Shown here: positions 23,566-31,992 of the stretch, in pieces
How the letters are laid out: each line of letters starts with the position of its first letter
Numbering within the stretch: the first letter of the stretch is position 1
NCBI RefSeq assembly: GCF_936933875.1
Contig: NZ_CAKZIK010000034.1
Coordinates: forward strand, 1-35,646
Length of the DNA: 35,646 nt
Direction of reading: 5' to 3'
From: an uncultured Chryseobacterium sp.
GTDB lineage: Bacteria > Bacteroidota > Bacteroidia > Flavobacteriales > Weeksellaceae
The notes under the pieces: generated by a model
Database searches by the model: none
The model's input: only the letters and a program-made list of their open reading frames with translations
What the model was told of the DNA's origin: nothing
Program-made: the position numbers and the translations under genes

Positions 23566-25461
23566 ATGGAAAATTTAGTTTACGCTATTATACTTTTACC
23601 CCTGTTCGGATTTTTAATTAACGGACTTTTCGGAAAAAAACTTCCGAAAATGGTGGTGGGAAGTATTGCAACACTTGTGGTTTTTGCATCTTTTTGCATC
23701 GCAGTTAGTTTATTTTTCAAAACCAATGCAGACAGTGCTCCGGTTATTGTAAAAGCTTTTGAATGGTTTACCGTGAACGGCGTACAGGTGAATTTCGGTT
23801 TCCAGATTGACCAACTGTCTTTAATGATGGTGATGATTATTACGGGCATCGGTTCTTTAATCCACCTCTACTCTATTGGTTACATGAGCCACGACAAAGG
23901 GTTCTACAAATTTTTTACTTATCTTAATTTATTCATCTTCTCGATGCTGCTTCTCGTGATGGGAAGCAACTATCTGATTCTGTTCATCGGTTGGGAAGGT
24001 GTAGGTTTGTGTTCTTATCTTTTGATTGGTTTCTGGTACGAAAATCTGGAATACGGAAAAGCGGCAAGAAAGGCGTTCATTATGAACAGAATTGGAGACC
24101 TAGGTCTTTTGATTGGAATCTTCATGATTGCTTATCAAACCAATGCTGTAGATTATCTTTCTGTAGCACAAAATTCCGGTAGATTTGAGCTGGACGGAAT
24201 CATTATTATCTTCATCACGGCAAGTTTATTCATTGGTGCTGTGGGTAAATCTGCACAGATTCCACTATTTACTTGGCTTCCTGATGCAATGGCAGGTCCA
24301 ACTCCGGTATCAGCATTAATCCACGCTGCGACGATGGTTACAGCCGGTATTTATTTGGTAGTACGTTCTAACTTCCTATATTCTTTGGCTCCAACTACGC
24401 TGAATGGAATTCTGTTCATCGGACTTTTAACAGCTTTGGTGGCAGCATTTATCGGTTTAAGACAGAACGACATCAAAAAAGTTTTGGCTTATTCTACTGT
24501 CTCTCAGTTAGGATTTATGTTTGTTGCTTTAGGCGTTGGAGCTTACACAACAGCGATGTTCCACTTAATGACGCATGCTTTCTTTAAAGCTTTATTATTC
24601 TTAGGTTCAGGTTCAGTAATTCACGCAATGAGCGGAGAACAGGACATGAGATATATGGGTGGTTTGAAGAAAAAAATTCCAATTACGCATATTACTTTCT
24701 TCATCGGAACATTGGCAATTTCAGGTTTTCCATTCCTTTCCGGGATGATTTCGAAAGACGAAATTTTAACAAATGTTTACAGTAAAAATCCGCTTCTTTG
24801 GGTAGTATTGTTCATCGTAGCTGCAATGACGGCGATTTATATGTTCAGAATGTATTATTTGACGTTCCACGGAGAATTTAGAGGTACTGAAGAACAGAAA
24901 CATCATCTTCACGAAAGTCCTTTGAACATGACTTTACCTTTGATTGTTTTGGCTTTACTTTCCGTTGTTGGTGGTTTCATCAATCTTCCGCATTTCATTG
25001 GTCATGGTCATTACGCAAAACTCGACCATTGGTTGCACGGATTATATGCTACAGACGTGAAGTTGGCTGAAGTTCCTTTCAATACAGAAATGATTCTTTT
25101 GGCGGCGACGGTGATCATGGTCTTCGTAGTATGGTTCGTTGTGAAAAACATCTACGTGAACAAGAAAAAACTTCCTCTTGCTGAAGAACAGTACGAAGGC
25201 TGGGAAAAACTTTCGAACAAGAAATTGTTTATCGACGAGGTTTACGACGCTACTTTTGTGAAACTCACAGAAGGTTTAGGCGTTGGTGGAAATATGTTCG
25301 ATAAAGGAATTTTGGACCGTTTTGTCAACTTCATCGGTTGGGGAGCTGAAGATTCCGGCGTTGCAGCGAAAAAACTGCAGAACGGAAACGTGGAGAACTA
25401 TGTTCTCATCATGTCTTTGGCTATCGGAATTATCTTAATTGTTAACTTTTTACTACAATAA
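23566..25461 (+). CDS. nuoL: NADH-quinone oxidoreductase subunit L
   Basis: The distal proton-pumping antiporter-like subunit (MrpA/D family) with the long lateral helix. It has 631 residues. The proton-channel region GWEGVGLCSYLLIGFWY is near 143-159. The core LPDAMAGPTPVSALIHAATMV follows, and a C-terminal amphipathic lateral helix precedes the last membrane segment. Its stop overlaps the nuoM start by one base (TAATG). Confidence 0.96.
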   Translation: MENLVYAIILLPLFGFLINGLFGKKLPKMVVGSIATLVVFASFCIAVSLFFKTNADSAPVIVKAFEWFTVNGVQVNFGFQIDQLSLMMVMIITGIGSLIHLYSIGYMSHDKGFYKFFTYLNLFIFSMLLLVMGSNYLILFIGWEGVGLCSYLLIGFWYENLEYGKAARKAFIMNRIGDLGLLIGIFMIAYQTNAVDYLSVAQNSGRFELDGIIIIFITASLFIGAVGKSAQIPLFTWLPDAMAGPTPVSALIHAATMVTAGIYLVVRSNFLYSLAPTTLNGILFIGLLTALVAAFIGLRQNDIKKVLAYSTVSQLGFMFVALGVGAYTTAMFHLMTHAFFKALLFLGSGSVIHAMSGEQDMRYMGGLKKKIPITHITFFIGTLAISGFPFLSGMISKDEILTNVYSKNPLLWVVLFIVAAMTAIYMFRMYYLTFHGEFRGTEEQKHHLHESPLNMTLPLIVLALLSVVGGFINLPHFIGHGHYAKLDHWLHGLYATDVKLAEVPFNTEMILLAATVIMVFVVWFVVKNIYVNKKKLPLAEEQYEGWEKLSNKKLFIDEVYDATFVKLTEGLGVGGNMFDKGILDRFVNFIGWGAEDSGVAAKKLQNGNVENYVLIMSLAIGIILIVNFLLQ

Positions 25462-26951
25462 TGGGTTTATTATTAACATTATTACTTTTACCACTTGTAG
25501 GTTCGGCGTTGGTTTTTGCATGGAAAAACCCTGCAAGTAAATATTTGGCTTTGGGAATTGCTTTCGTGGAAATGTTTTTAACGTTTTACGTTCTAGCAAA
25601 TTTCAACCATATTCCAACGGTAGATTCTAAACTGGATTACGAAGTAACGTATCCTTGGTCCAACTTCATCAAGAGTTCCATCCATTTCGGAATTGACGGA
25701 ATGAGCCTTTTGATGCTGCTTTTGACAAATATTTTAACAGCTTTAATTATCCTTTCTTCTTTCAACGAGAAGCCTGGATACAACAATAATTTCTACGGAT
25801 TAATTTTGTTGATGCAGTTTGGTTTGGTAGGTGTTTTCACTGCTTTGGACGGACTGTGGTTCTACATTTTTTGGGAAGTAACGCTGATTCCGATTTGGTT
25901 TATCGCCGGAATTTGGGGACAGGAAGACAAAAGAATCAAGTTCACTACGAAATTTTTCGTTTATACATTCGTAGGTTCACTGTTCATGTTGGCTGGTTTG
26001 ATTTACGTGTATAATCATTCCGCTTCCATGGCGTTAACGGATTTGTATAACAACAATATGAATGTCACGCAGCAAACTGTTGTTTTCTGGTTCATTTTCT
26101 TTGCATTTGCAGTTAAACTTCCGATTTTCCCGTTCCACACATGGCAACCGGATACCTATACCTACTCTCCTACTCAGGGTTCAATGTTGCTTTCGGGGAT
26201 TATGCTGAAAATGGCAGTGTACGGAATTTTAAGATATCTATTGCCAATTACTCCGGCTCCAATTATGGGGATTTCCGGACAGATTGTGATGGTTCTTGCG
26301 ATTTGCGGAATTATTCACGGAGCTTTAATTGCTTTGGTGATTAATGATTCGAAGAGAATTATCGCCTATTCTTCCTTCTCCCACGTTGGATTAATTGTTG
26401 CAGGTATTTTTGCTTCCGCAGTATTAACGATGAAGGGAGTTTTCACTTTCGAAGGTGGACAAGGTGCGATGGTTCAGGCTTTTGCTCACGGACTTAACGT
26501 GGTTGGGATGTTTTATTGTGCTGATATTTTATACAAAAGATTCAAAACAAGAGATATTCGTCAAATGGGAGGTTTAGCCAAAGTAGCTCCTGTTTTTGCG
26601 ACGTTGTTCATGATTATCCTGTTAGGTTCAATGGCAGTTCCGTTAACCAACGGTTTCATCGGAGAATTTATCTTGATTAAATCTGTTTTCGATTACAATG
26701 CTTTGGCTGCAATTATTGCAGGTTTAACCATCATTCTTTGTGCAGCTTATCTGCTGAGAATGTACGGAAAAGCAATGTTCGGAAAAGGTGATGAAAGAAT
26801 TTTGGCTGGAATTAAAGATGTTTCTGCCGTAGAATTTTCAGTGTTGGCAAGTATCGCAGTATATGTAATTATTCTGGGAGTTTGGCCACAAAGCATCATT
26901 GAACTAGTGAACAGTTCTTTGAAGTTCATCTATGCATCAATGGCGAACTAA
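25461..26951 (+). CDS. nuoM: NADH-quinone oxidoreductase subunit M
   Basis: The second antiporter-like pumping subunit, 496 residues with about 14 helices. FWEVTLIPIWFIAGIWG (about 136-152) carries the channel glutamate. FPFHTWQPDTYTYSPTQGS (about 223-241) and the SSFSHVGLIVAG region identify it as NuoM rather than NuoL or NuoN. A 76-base gap with a hairpin separates it from nuoN. Confidence 0.96.
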   Translation: MGLLLTLLLLPLVGSALVFAWKNPASKYLALGIAFVEMFLTFYVLANFNHIPTVDSKLDYEVTYPWSNFIKSSIHFGIDGMSLLMLLLTNILTALIILSSFNEKPGYNNNFYGLILLMQFGLVGVFTALDGLWFYIFWEVTLIPIWFIAGIWGQEDKRIKFTTKFFVYTFVGSLFMLAGLIYVYNHSASMALTDLYNNNMNVTQQTVVFWFIFFAFAVKLPIFPFHTWQPDTYTYSPTQGSMLLSGIMLKMAVYGILRYLLPITPAPIMGISGQIVMVLAICGIIHGALIALVINDSKRIIAYSSFSHVGLIVAGIFASAVLTMKGVFTFEGGQGAMVQAFAHGLNVVGMFYCADILYKRFKTRDIRQMGGLAKVAPVFATLFMIILLGSMAVPLTNGFIGEFILIKSVFDYNALAAIIAGLTIILCAAYLLRMYGKAMFGKGDERILAGIKDVSAVEFSVLASIAVYVIILGVWPQSIIELVNSSLKFIYASMAN

Positions 26952-26985
26952 AATATTTGAATTAAAGAGTAAAAAATTAAAAATA

Positions 26986-27010
26986 AGGACCGAAGGTTTA
27001 CCAAAGTCCT
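26986..27010 (+). repeat. Hairpin in the nuoM-nuoN gap
   Basis: AGGAC (26986-26990) pairs with GTCCT (27006-27010), and GGT/ACC pairs inside. No T tract follows, so it is not a clear terminator. It could set mRNA stability between the two genes. Confidence 0.45.
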
Positions 27011-27027
27011 GAAACATAAAAAATAAC

Positions 27028-28413
27028 ATGACGGTTTTAATTATTGTTTTCCTTACAGCATTGGCGGTTTTGTTCGCGGGGGTTTTCGGTAACGGAAAGT
27101 ATGCAAGATATTTCGGAATCATGGGGCTTTTGATGGCTTTTGCATCAAGCTTTCTTCCGGAACTTTCTTTCTTCAACCAGTACAAAAGCATGTACGAATT
27201 CGGTCTGAACAGCGCGCTTTTTACAAAAATTTCTATTGTAATTACTTTGCTGTTATTCTTTTTGGGTGCATTTGCATTCAGCAACCACAGAAGTCACCAA
27301 TCCGAATTGTATTCATTGATGCTGTTCTCGCTGGTTGGTGGAATTGTTCTTTTCGGTTATCAAAATTTAGTAACATTATTTATAGGGATTGAAATTCTTT
27401 CTATTCCTTTATACGTAATGGCAGGAAGTAATAAAACCGACCTTCGTTCCACCGAAGCTTCCATGAAATATTTCTTAATAGGTGCTTTTGCCACAGGTTT
27501 CCTTCTGTTTGGAATTGCGCTGGTATATGGAAGTACAGGAAGTTTCGACCTTTATAAAATTCACGATTTTTCACTGAAAAATCCTAAAGATGTGATGTTG
27601 TTGATGGGTGCACTTCTCATGTTGACAGCATTGGCCTATAAAGTAGCTTTAGCACCGTTCCACATGTGGAATCCTGACGTTTATCAGGGAGCGCCGTCTT
27701 TAATCACTGCTTTCATGGCATCAGTTGTGAAAATTTCTGGTTTTGCAGCTTTCTTCAAATTAATGACGATTGCTTTCACAGGAATTTCTGCAGGTTGGAT
27801 TAACGTTATCGGAGTTTTAATCATTATCACCTTATTCCTTGCCAATGCAATGGGATTGGCGCAAAGCAACGCGAAAAGAATGTTGGCATATTCGTCAGTT
27901 TCTCACGCAGGTTACATCGCTTTAATTTTCTTCGGAATCAACAATCTTTCTACCTACAATTTGGCGTTCTATCTATTTGCTTATGCCTTAGCAACTGTAG
28001 GCGTTTTCATGTGTTTAATTTGGGTTGAAAAACTGAAAAGAGAATCTTCCATCAATGCCTTCCGTGGATTGGCAAAAACAGAACCTTTACTGGCCACTGT
28101 TTGTGCAATTTCTTTGATGAGTATGGCCGGAATTCCATTAACTGCAGGATTTATGGGTAAATTCTCCCTGTTTTCTCAGGCGATGAACGGTGGAGCTTTC
28201 CTGGTTTTAATCGCGGTTTTAGGTTCTGCAATTTCTATTGCTTACTATTTAAGAATTATTATGGCAATGTTCTTCCCGAAAGAAAGCAGTTTCAAAACTT
28301 CAGAAAAAGTTTCTTTAACGTATAATATTGTTGCGGTATTCATCATCGTTGCTATTGTAGCAATGGGTGTTTATCCGGATTTGTTTGCGATGCAGTTTGG
28401 CTTGGCAAAATAA
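27028..28413 (+). CDS. nuoN: NADH-quinone oxidoreductase subunit N
   Basis: The third antiporter-like subunit and the last nuo gene, 461 residues with about 13-14 helices. Diagnostic stretches are GIEILSIPLYVMAGSNK (about 117-133), APFHMWNPDVYQGAPS (about 208-223) and AYSSVSHAGYIAL. A terminator follows 24 bases after the stop. Confidence 0.95.
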   Translation: MTVLIIVFLTALAVLFAGVFGNGKYARYFGIMGLLMAFASSFLPELSFFNQYKSMYEFGLNSALFTKISIVITLLLFFLGAFAFSNHRSHQSELYSLMLFSLVGGIVLFGYQNLVTLFIGIEILSIPLYVMAGSNKTDLRSTEASMKYFLIGAFATGFLLFGIALVYGSTGSFDLYKIHDFSLKNPKDVMLLMGALLMLTALAYKVALAPFHMWNPDVYQGAPSLITAFMASVVKISGFAAFFKLMTIAFTGISAGWINVIGVLIIITLFLANAMGLAQSNAKRMLAYSSVSHAGYIALIFFGINNLSTYNLAFYLFAYALATVGVFMCLIWVEKLKRESSINAFRGLAKTEPLLATVCAISLMSMAGIPLTAGFMGKFSLFSQAMNGGAFLVLIAVLGSAISIAYYLRIIMAMFFPKESSFKTSEKVSLTYNIVAVFIIVAIVAMGVYPDLFAMQFGLAK

Positions 28414-28437
28414 AATTAAGCAACACGCTACCAACAA

Positions 28438-28464
28438 AAAACACAACTTTGGTTGTGTTTTTTT
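28438..28464 (+). terminator. Rho-independent terminator of the nuo operon
   Basis: A perfect 10-bp stem (AAAACACAAC at 28438-28447 with GTTGTGTTTT at 28452-28461) has a TTTG loop and continues into T residues. It lies between nuoN and the GAF gene. Confidence 0.92.
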
Positions 28465-28479
28465 ATTTGATTAAATTTA

Positions 28480-30783
28480 TTGAGTAAAAATTTATCCTTT
28501 ACTTTGAACGCAGTATACGACAGAGAAACCCCGTTTCAGCTTCAGATTTCTTTCCATAAATATCTGGAGTTTCTGGAGCATGTCCGTGATAACGATGAAG
28601 TTGATTACAGGGTAAATTATGCCAAATCCTTGCTGGAAAACAGCCAGAAGCTCAAAGAACTTCGCGACGGAACAGAAGACACTTCTTTCATCACAGAAAA
28701 TGAAGAACTGCTCAAAATTCTATTGGCAGACCTTTTTCCTACGGCTTTGACCAAAAATGAAATCAAGGCTGCAACGATTCCTTTTTCGGATTTCTGCTTT
28801 AATTTTACGGAAAGATTCAGAACAATTCTGGACGATGCCGGAAAAGAATTTGAACTTGATTTAAGGGATATTTCAGCTGACGAATTTTATGTGTTCAGCT
28901 GTTGTGTTATTCTTCAGTCTTATTTTAAGAAAGAAGTAGCGATTTCTTTGCCGTTTTATTATGACATTCCTGATTCCAGAGGCGTAATGAAGCATTACAG
29001 AATTACGATTAATGCAGACTTTACTGATATTTTACCTACTGAATTTTCAAAATTTCCAAACGAAGGTCAAATCACGGAGTTACTGAATAATTTTGAAGAC
29101 ATTCATCTCTGGAAAAAATTCTTCCCACCAAAAAGCTGGATTCTGAAAGGGTTTTCGATTATTTCTCTTACGGACGCTACCTCAGAAGTTGCGCTTTCGG
29201 ACATCAAAACGACGATGCTCAACATCGACCCGGAAAATATTGAAGCAGACCCAAATCTTACCGAATATTTCCGTTCTTATATGGATGTTCCGGATTTGAA
29301 CTTTGGAATTATGCTTTTCGACCAGAAAACAATGAATCTGGAATATGTGGAATTGTACAGAAGTCTTTTTTCCAACGCCATTCTCGATTTCTGGACTTCC
29401 TACTCGAAGTACGACCCGAAAATGCGCGAAACTATTTTCCAGAATTTGATGTACAACCCTAAACCGTTTGTCGTTTCTGATGTAGATTTAATTGATGAAG
29501 AACTTCAAAATCATCCTTCATTCGAAAATCTGCAGAAAAATAATATCAAAAGTTTCATTGTCATTCCGATTGTGAAGGATGGCAAAATTCTGGCTTTACT
29601 GGAAATCAGTTCTTCAAAGAAAAATGCTTTAACAGGCTTAAAACTGAAGAAGTTAGATTACATTCTTCCCTATATTCTGAATACGCTCAACCGTTTCAAA
29701 CATGAAAAATCAAATCAAATCGATTCGATTATTCAGAAAGAATACACCTCGATTCATCCCAGCGTGATGTGGAAATTCGAGGAACAGGCGGAAAAATCTT
29801 TCAACGCGCAATTTGTTGGAGAAAATTATACGCTTCGCGAGATTTCGTTCAAAAATTTGGTTCCGTTCTTCGGACAAACCGACATCAGAGCATCTTCGTT
29901 GAAACGAGAGGAATGTTTGGCTTTGGATTTAAAAGAGCAAATCAACGCGTTGTATTTCCTATTTAATCAGATTGAAAATCCGGAAAAGGAGAAATATATT
30001 TTAGCCTTAAATGAATTCGAAGCAGAAATTTCCGATTCTCTAAAAGCAGATACAGAAAACCGTTTTCAGCGTTTAATGTTGGCTGAAATTCATCCGTTCT
30101 TAGAAAATTATGGTGAAATTTCGCGTTTGTATTTTGAAATTTTAAATCCGAAAAATCTGCAGTTTTACAGAAACCGCGGCAATTTGGATGAAGCGATTAG
30201 ACAAATCAATTTAAATCTTTCCAATTTCCTCGACCAAAAACAGAGGAAAGCCCAGAAAATTTATCCGCACTATTTTGAAAAATTCCAATCGGATGGTGTT
30301 GAATATGATATGTTTGCCGGACAAAGCATCACGCCGAACATCGCTTTTAATGAAGAAACCGTTTCAAAACTGCGTTATTGGCAACTGAAAACCATGGCGA
30401 AAATGGAGCGGAATTATAACGAATTCAAAGCTACACTCCCCTATGCTTTGGATGTTGCGTCGATGATTTTGGTTTATGATGAAAAAATAGATATCCGTTT
30501 CCGAATGGATGAAAAACGCTTCGATGTAGATGGCGCTTTCAACACGCGCTACGAAATTATCAAGAAAAGGCTGGAAAAAGCTACGCTGAAAAATTCAACT
30601 GAAAGACTTGCATTACCGGGAAAAATCGCGATTGTTTATTACGCCGAAGAAAGCAAAAAACAATACCTTCAATTCATTGAAAAACTACAAAACAAAGGCT
30701 TGCTTCACAATACTTTGGAAGATGTAGAAATCGAAAATTTGCAGGGAATTACCGGACTTCGTGCGCTGAGAGTTTCAATCTAA
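28480..30783 (+). CDS. GAF-domain protein of unknown role (767 aa)
   Basis: A large soluble protein. A central region at about 270-410 looks like a GAF sensor fold (strand LNFGIMLFD, then a hydrophobic SFIVIPIVKDGKILALLEISS core). The flanking N- and C-terminal parts are helical and unassigned. No kinase, cyclase, DNA-binding or membrane segment is seen, so if it senses a ligand the output is not obvious. The start is TTG at 28480; the first in-frame ATG is far inside. Proteins of this size with one GAF domain occur in Bacteroidetes. It converges with the HD/Pycsar gene and the two stop codons overlap. Confidence 0.75.
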   Translation: MSKNLSFTLNAVYDRETPFQLQISFHKYLEFLEHVRDNDEVDYRVNYAKSLLENSQKLKELRDGTEDTSFITENEELLKILLADLFPTALTKNEIKAATIPFSDFCFNFTERFRTILDDAGKEFELDLRDISADEFYVFSCCVILQSYFKKEVAISLPFYYDIPDSRGVMKHYRITINADFTDILPTEFSKFPNEGQITELLNNFEDIHLWKKFFPPKSWILKGFSIISLTDATSEVALSDIKTTMLNIDPENIEADPNLTEYFRSYMDVPDLNFGIMLFDQKTMNLEYVELYRSLFSNAILDFWTSYSKYDPKMRETIFQNLMYNPKPFVVSDVDLIDEELQNHPSFENLQKNNIKSFIVIPIVKDGKILALLEISSSKKNALTGLKLKKLDYILPYILNTLNRFKHEKSNQIDSIIQKEYTSIHPSVMWKFEEQAEKSFNAQFVGENYTLREISFKNLVPFFGQTDIRASSLKREECLALDLKEQINALYFLFNQIENPEKEKYILALNEFEAEISDSLKADTENRFQRLMLAEIHPFLENYGEISRLYFEILNPKNLQFYRNRGNLDEAIRQINLNLSNFLDQKQRKAQKIYPHYFEKFQSDGVEYDMFAGQSITPNIAFNEETVSKLRYWQLKTMAKMERNYNEFKATLPYALDVASMILVYDEKIDIRFRMDEKRFDVDGAFNTRYEIIKKRLEKATLKNSTERLALPGKIAIVYYAEESKKQYLQFIEKLQNKGLLHNTLEDVEIENLQGITGLRALRVSI

Positions 30784-31961
30784 ATGGTCCAAAACGCATA
30801 CACAAACGCCAGCACAGAAACGATAATTCCGACCATGAAAATGGTATAGGCAACTCGAAGCATTTTGTACTTTTTATCCAAAACCTGTCCCAAAGCGTAC
30901 AAATCCTTAATCATCGTATCGTACAGATATTCTTTATCTGCCAACAGTTCTCGCATTGATGGTAAAAACTCTTCAAAACTCATCTGGTTAAAATTTCCAA
31001 AAAACAAAAGATTTACTTTTCTATTTTTTACATCCTGCATCGAAAATTTGTTCTCGGTAACTTTCGGTCTTGTAGATAAAATCACAAAAATAATCGTAAC
31101 TACACTGAAAATAATCAGGAGAAAAGTAGGAAAAATAAGGTGTGCATTAGACGGTGCATCCAACTTAGGGATCAACACTGTTAAACTGACGGAAATAATG
31201 ATGGCATTAACCGAAAGTAATATATTCGCCTTGCTGTCCGCTATATCACTAAGTCTGGTATGGTTATTAAGCGTCACGCGGAACATTGTATCTACGCTAC
31301 GGTCTGTTTTCAGTTCTTTATCCGCTTTTTTATCTTTCTTTTTTTCTTCTTTTTTATGGATCTCTTTTTCTTGTTCTTCCAATTTTTCTTCAATTTTTTT
31401 TATGTTATTCTGTTTTGTTGGGTTCAGCATTTTCTTTGCAAAATCTGTATAATACCGATGCATATCTCTTAATACACGACAGTTCTCCTGATTCCACTGC
31501 ACATCAGTGAAAGTTCGAAAACCGGTTAGTTCCCACTCTTTTCTAAGGTCAGCAGAAATCTGAGGATATTGTTCGCTTCCAAAATGTGCACAGTCCGCAT
31601 CTTTAATTATCTGCTCCAAAATATTTTGGGGAAAATACCCAATCTTTGTAGACATAATTAGTTGTGCTACTTCATCAATATAAGCTTGTGATTGACCTTC
31701 ACTCAACAAAAAAGAAGACATAATTTCGACACTTTTTTCCTCGTGCAATTCAGCATTAATAGTATATCCAGTATCATGAAACCATGCTGCAATCAATAAC
31801 TTTTCTTGTCGTTCTAACCCAATATTTTCATTTTCCGAAATTTTTGACACTGCATCCACTGTAAAAACGGTATGCTGAAAATTATGATATAGATAATGAT
31901 CAGAAAGTTTATCTTTGAATAAATTTTCAACAAATATTCTGGTCTTTTCGAGCAATGTCAT
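30780..31961 (-). CDS. HD phosphohydrolase fused to a Pycsar-type transmembrane effector domain
   Basis: A 393-residue membrane protein in three parts. Residues 1-180 are an HD domain with metal-ligand His30 (HNFQHT), His62-Asp63 (AWFHDTGY) and Asp121 (KDADCAHFG), the order expected for an active nucleotide phosphohydrolase or phosphodiesterase. Residues 186-222 are a lysine/glutamate-rich coiled linker. Residues 223-393 resemble the Pycsar effector (PycTM, DUF5706) domain, with the NNHTRLSDIADSKANILLS signature before helix one (about 246-265). Helix two is at about 274-296, a soluble insert at 297-368, and the last helix at about 370-391. No PycC-type cyclase is adjacent. It is divergent from the phosphoesterase/barrel gene. 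It may be antiphage or housekeeping; the sequence does not decide. Confidence 0.85.
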   Translation of the reverse strand: MTLLEKTRIFVENLFKDKLSDHYLYHNFQHTVFTVDAVSKISENENIGLERQEKLLIAAWFHDTGYTINAELHEEKSVEIMSSFLLSEGQSQAYIDEVAQLIMSTKIGYFPQNILEQIIKDADCAHFGSEQYPQISADLRKEWELTGFRTFTDVQWNQENCRVLRDMHRYYTDFAKKMLNPTKQNNIKKIEEKLEEQEKEIHKKEEKKKDKKADKELKTDRSVDTMFRVTLNNHTRLSDIADSKANILLSVNAIIISVSLTVLIPKLDAPSNAHLIFPTFLLIIFSVVTIIFVILSTRPKVTENKFSMQDVKNRKVNLLFFGNFNQMSFEEFLPSMRELLADKEYLYDTMIKDLYALGQVLDKKYKMLRVAYTIFMVGIIVSVLAFVYAFWTI

Positions 31962-31992
31962 GAATATTTTTCTATTTTGATTAAGTAAAATT

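Noticed and set aside
30865..31510. Plus-strand open frames of up to 195 codons across the HD-Pycsar gene
   Set aside because: They mirror the lysine/glutamate linker as Phe/Ser-rich sequence and have no family features; the minus-strand gene is clear.
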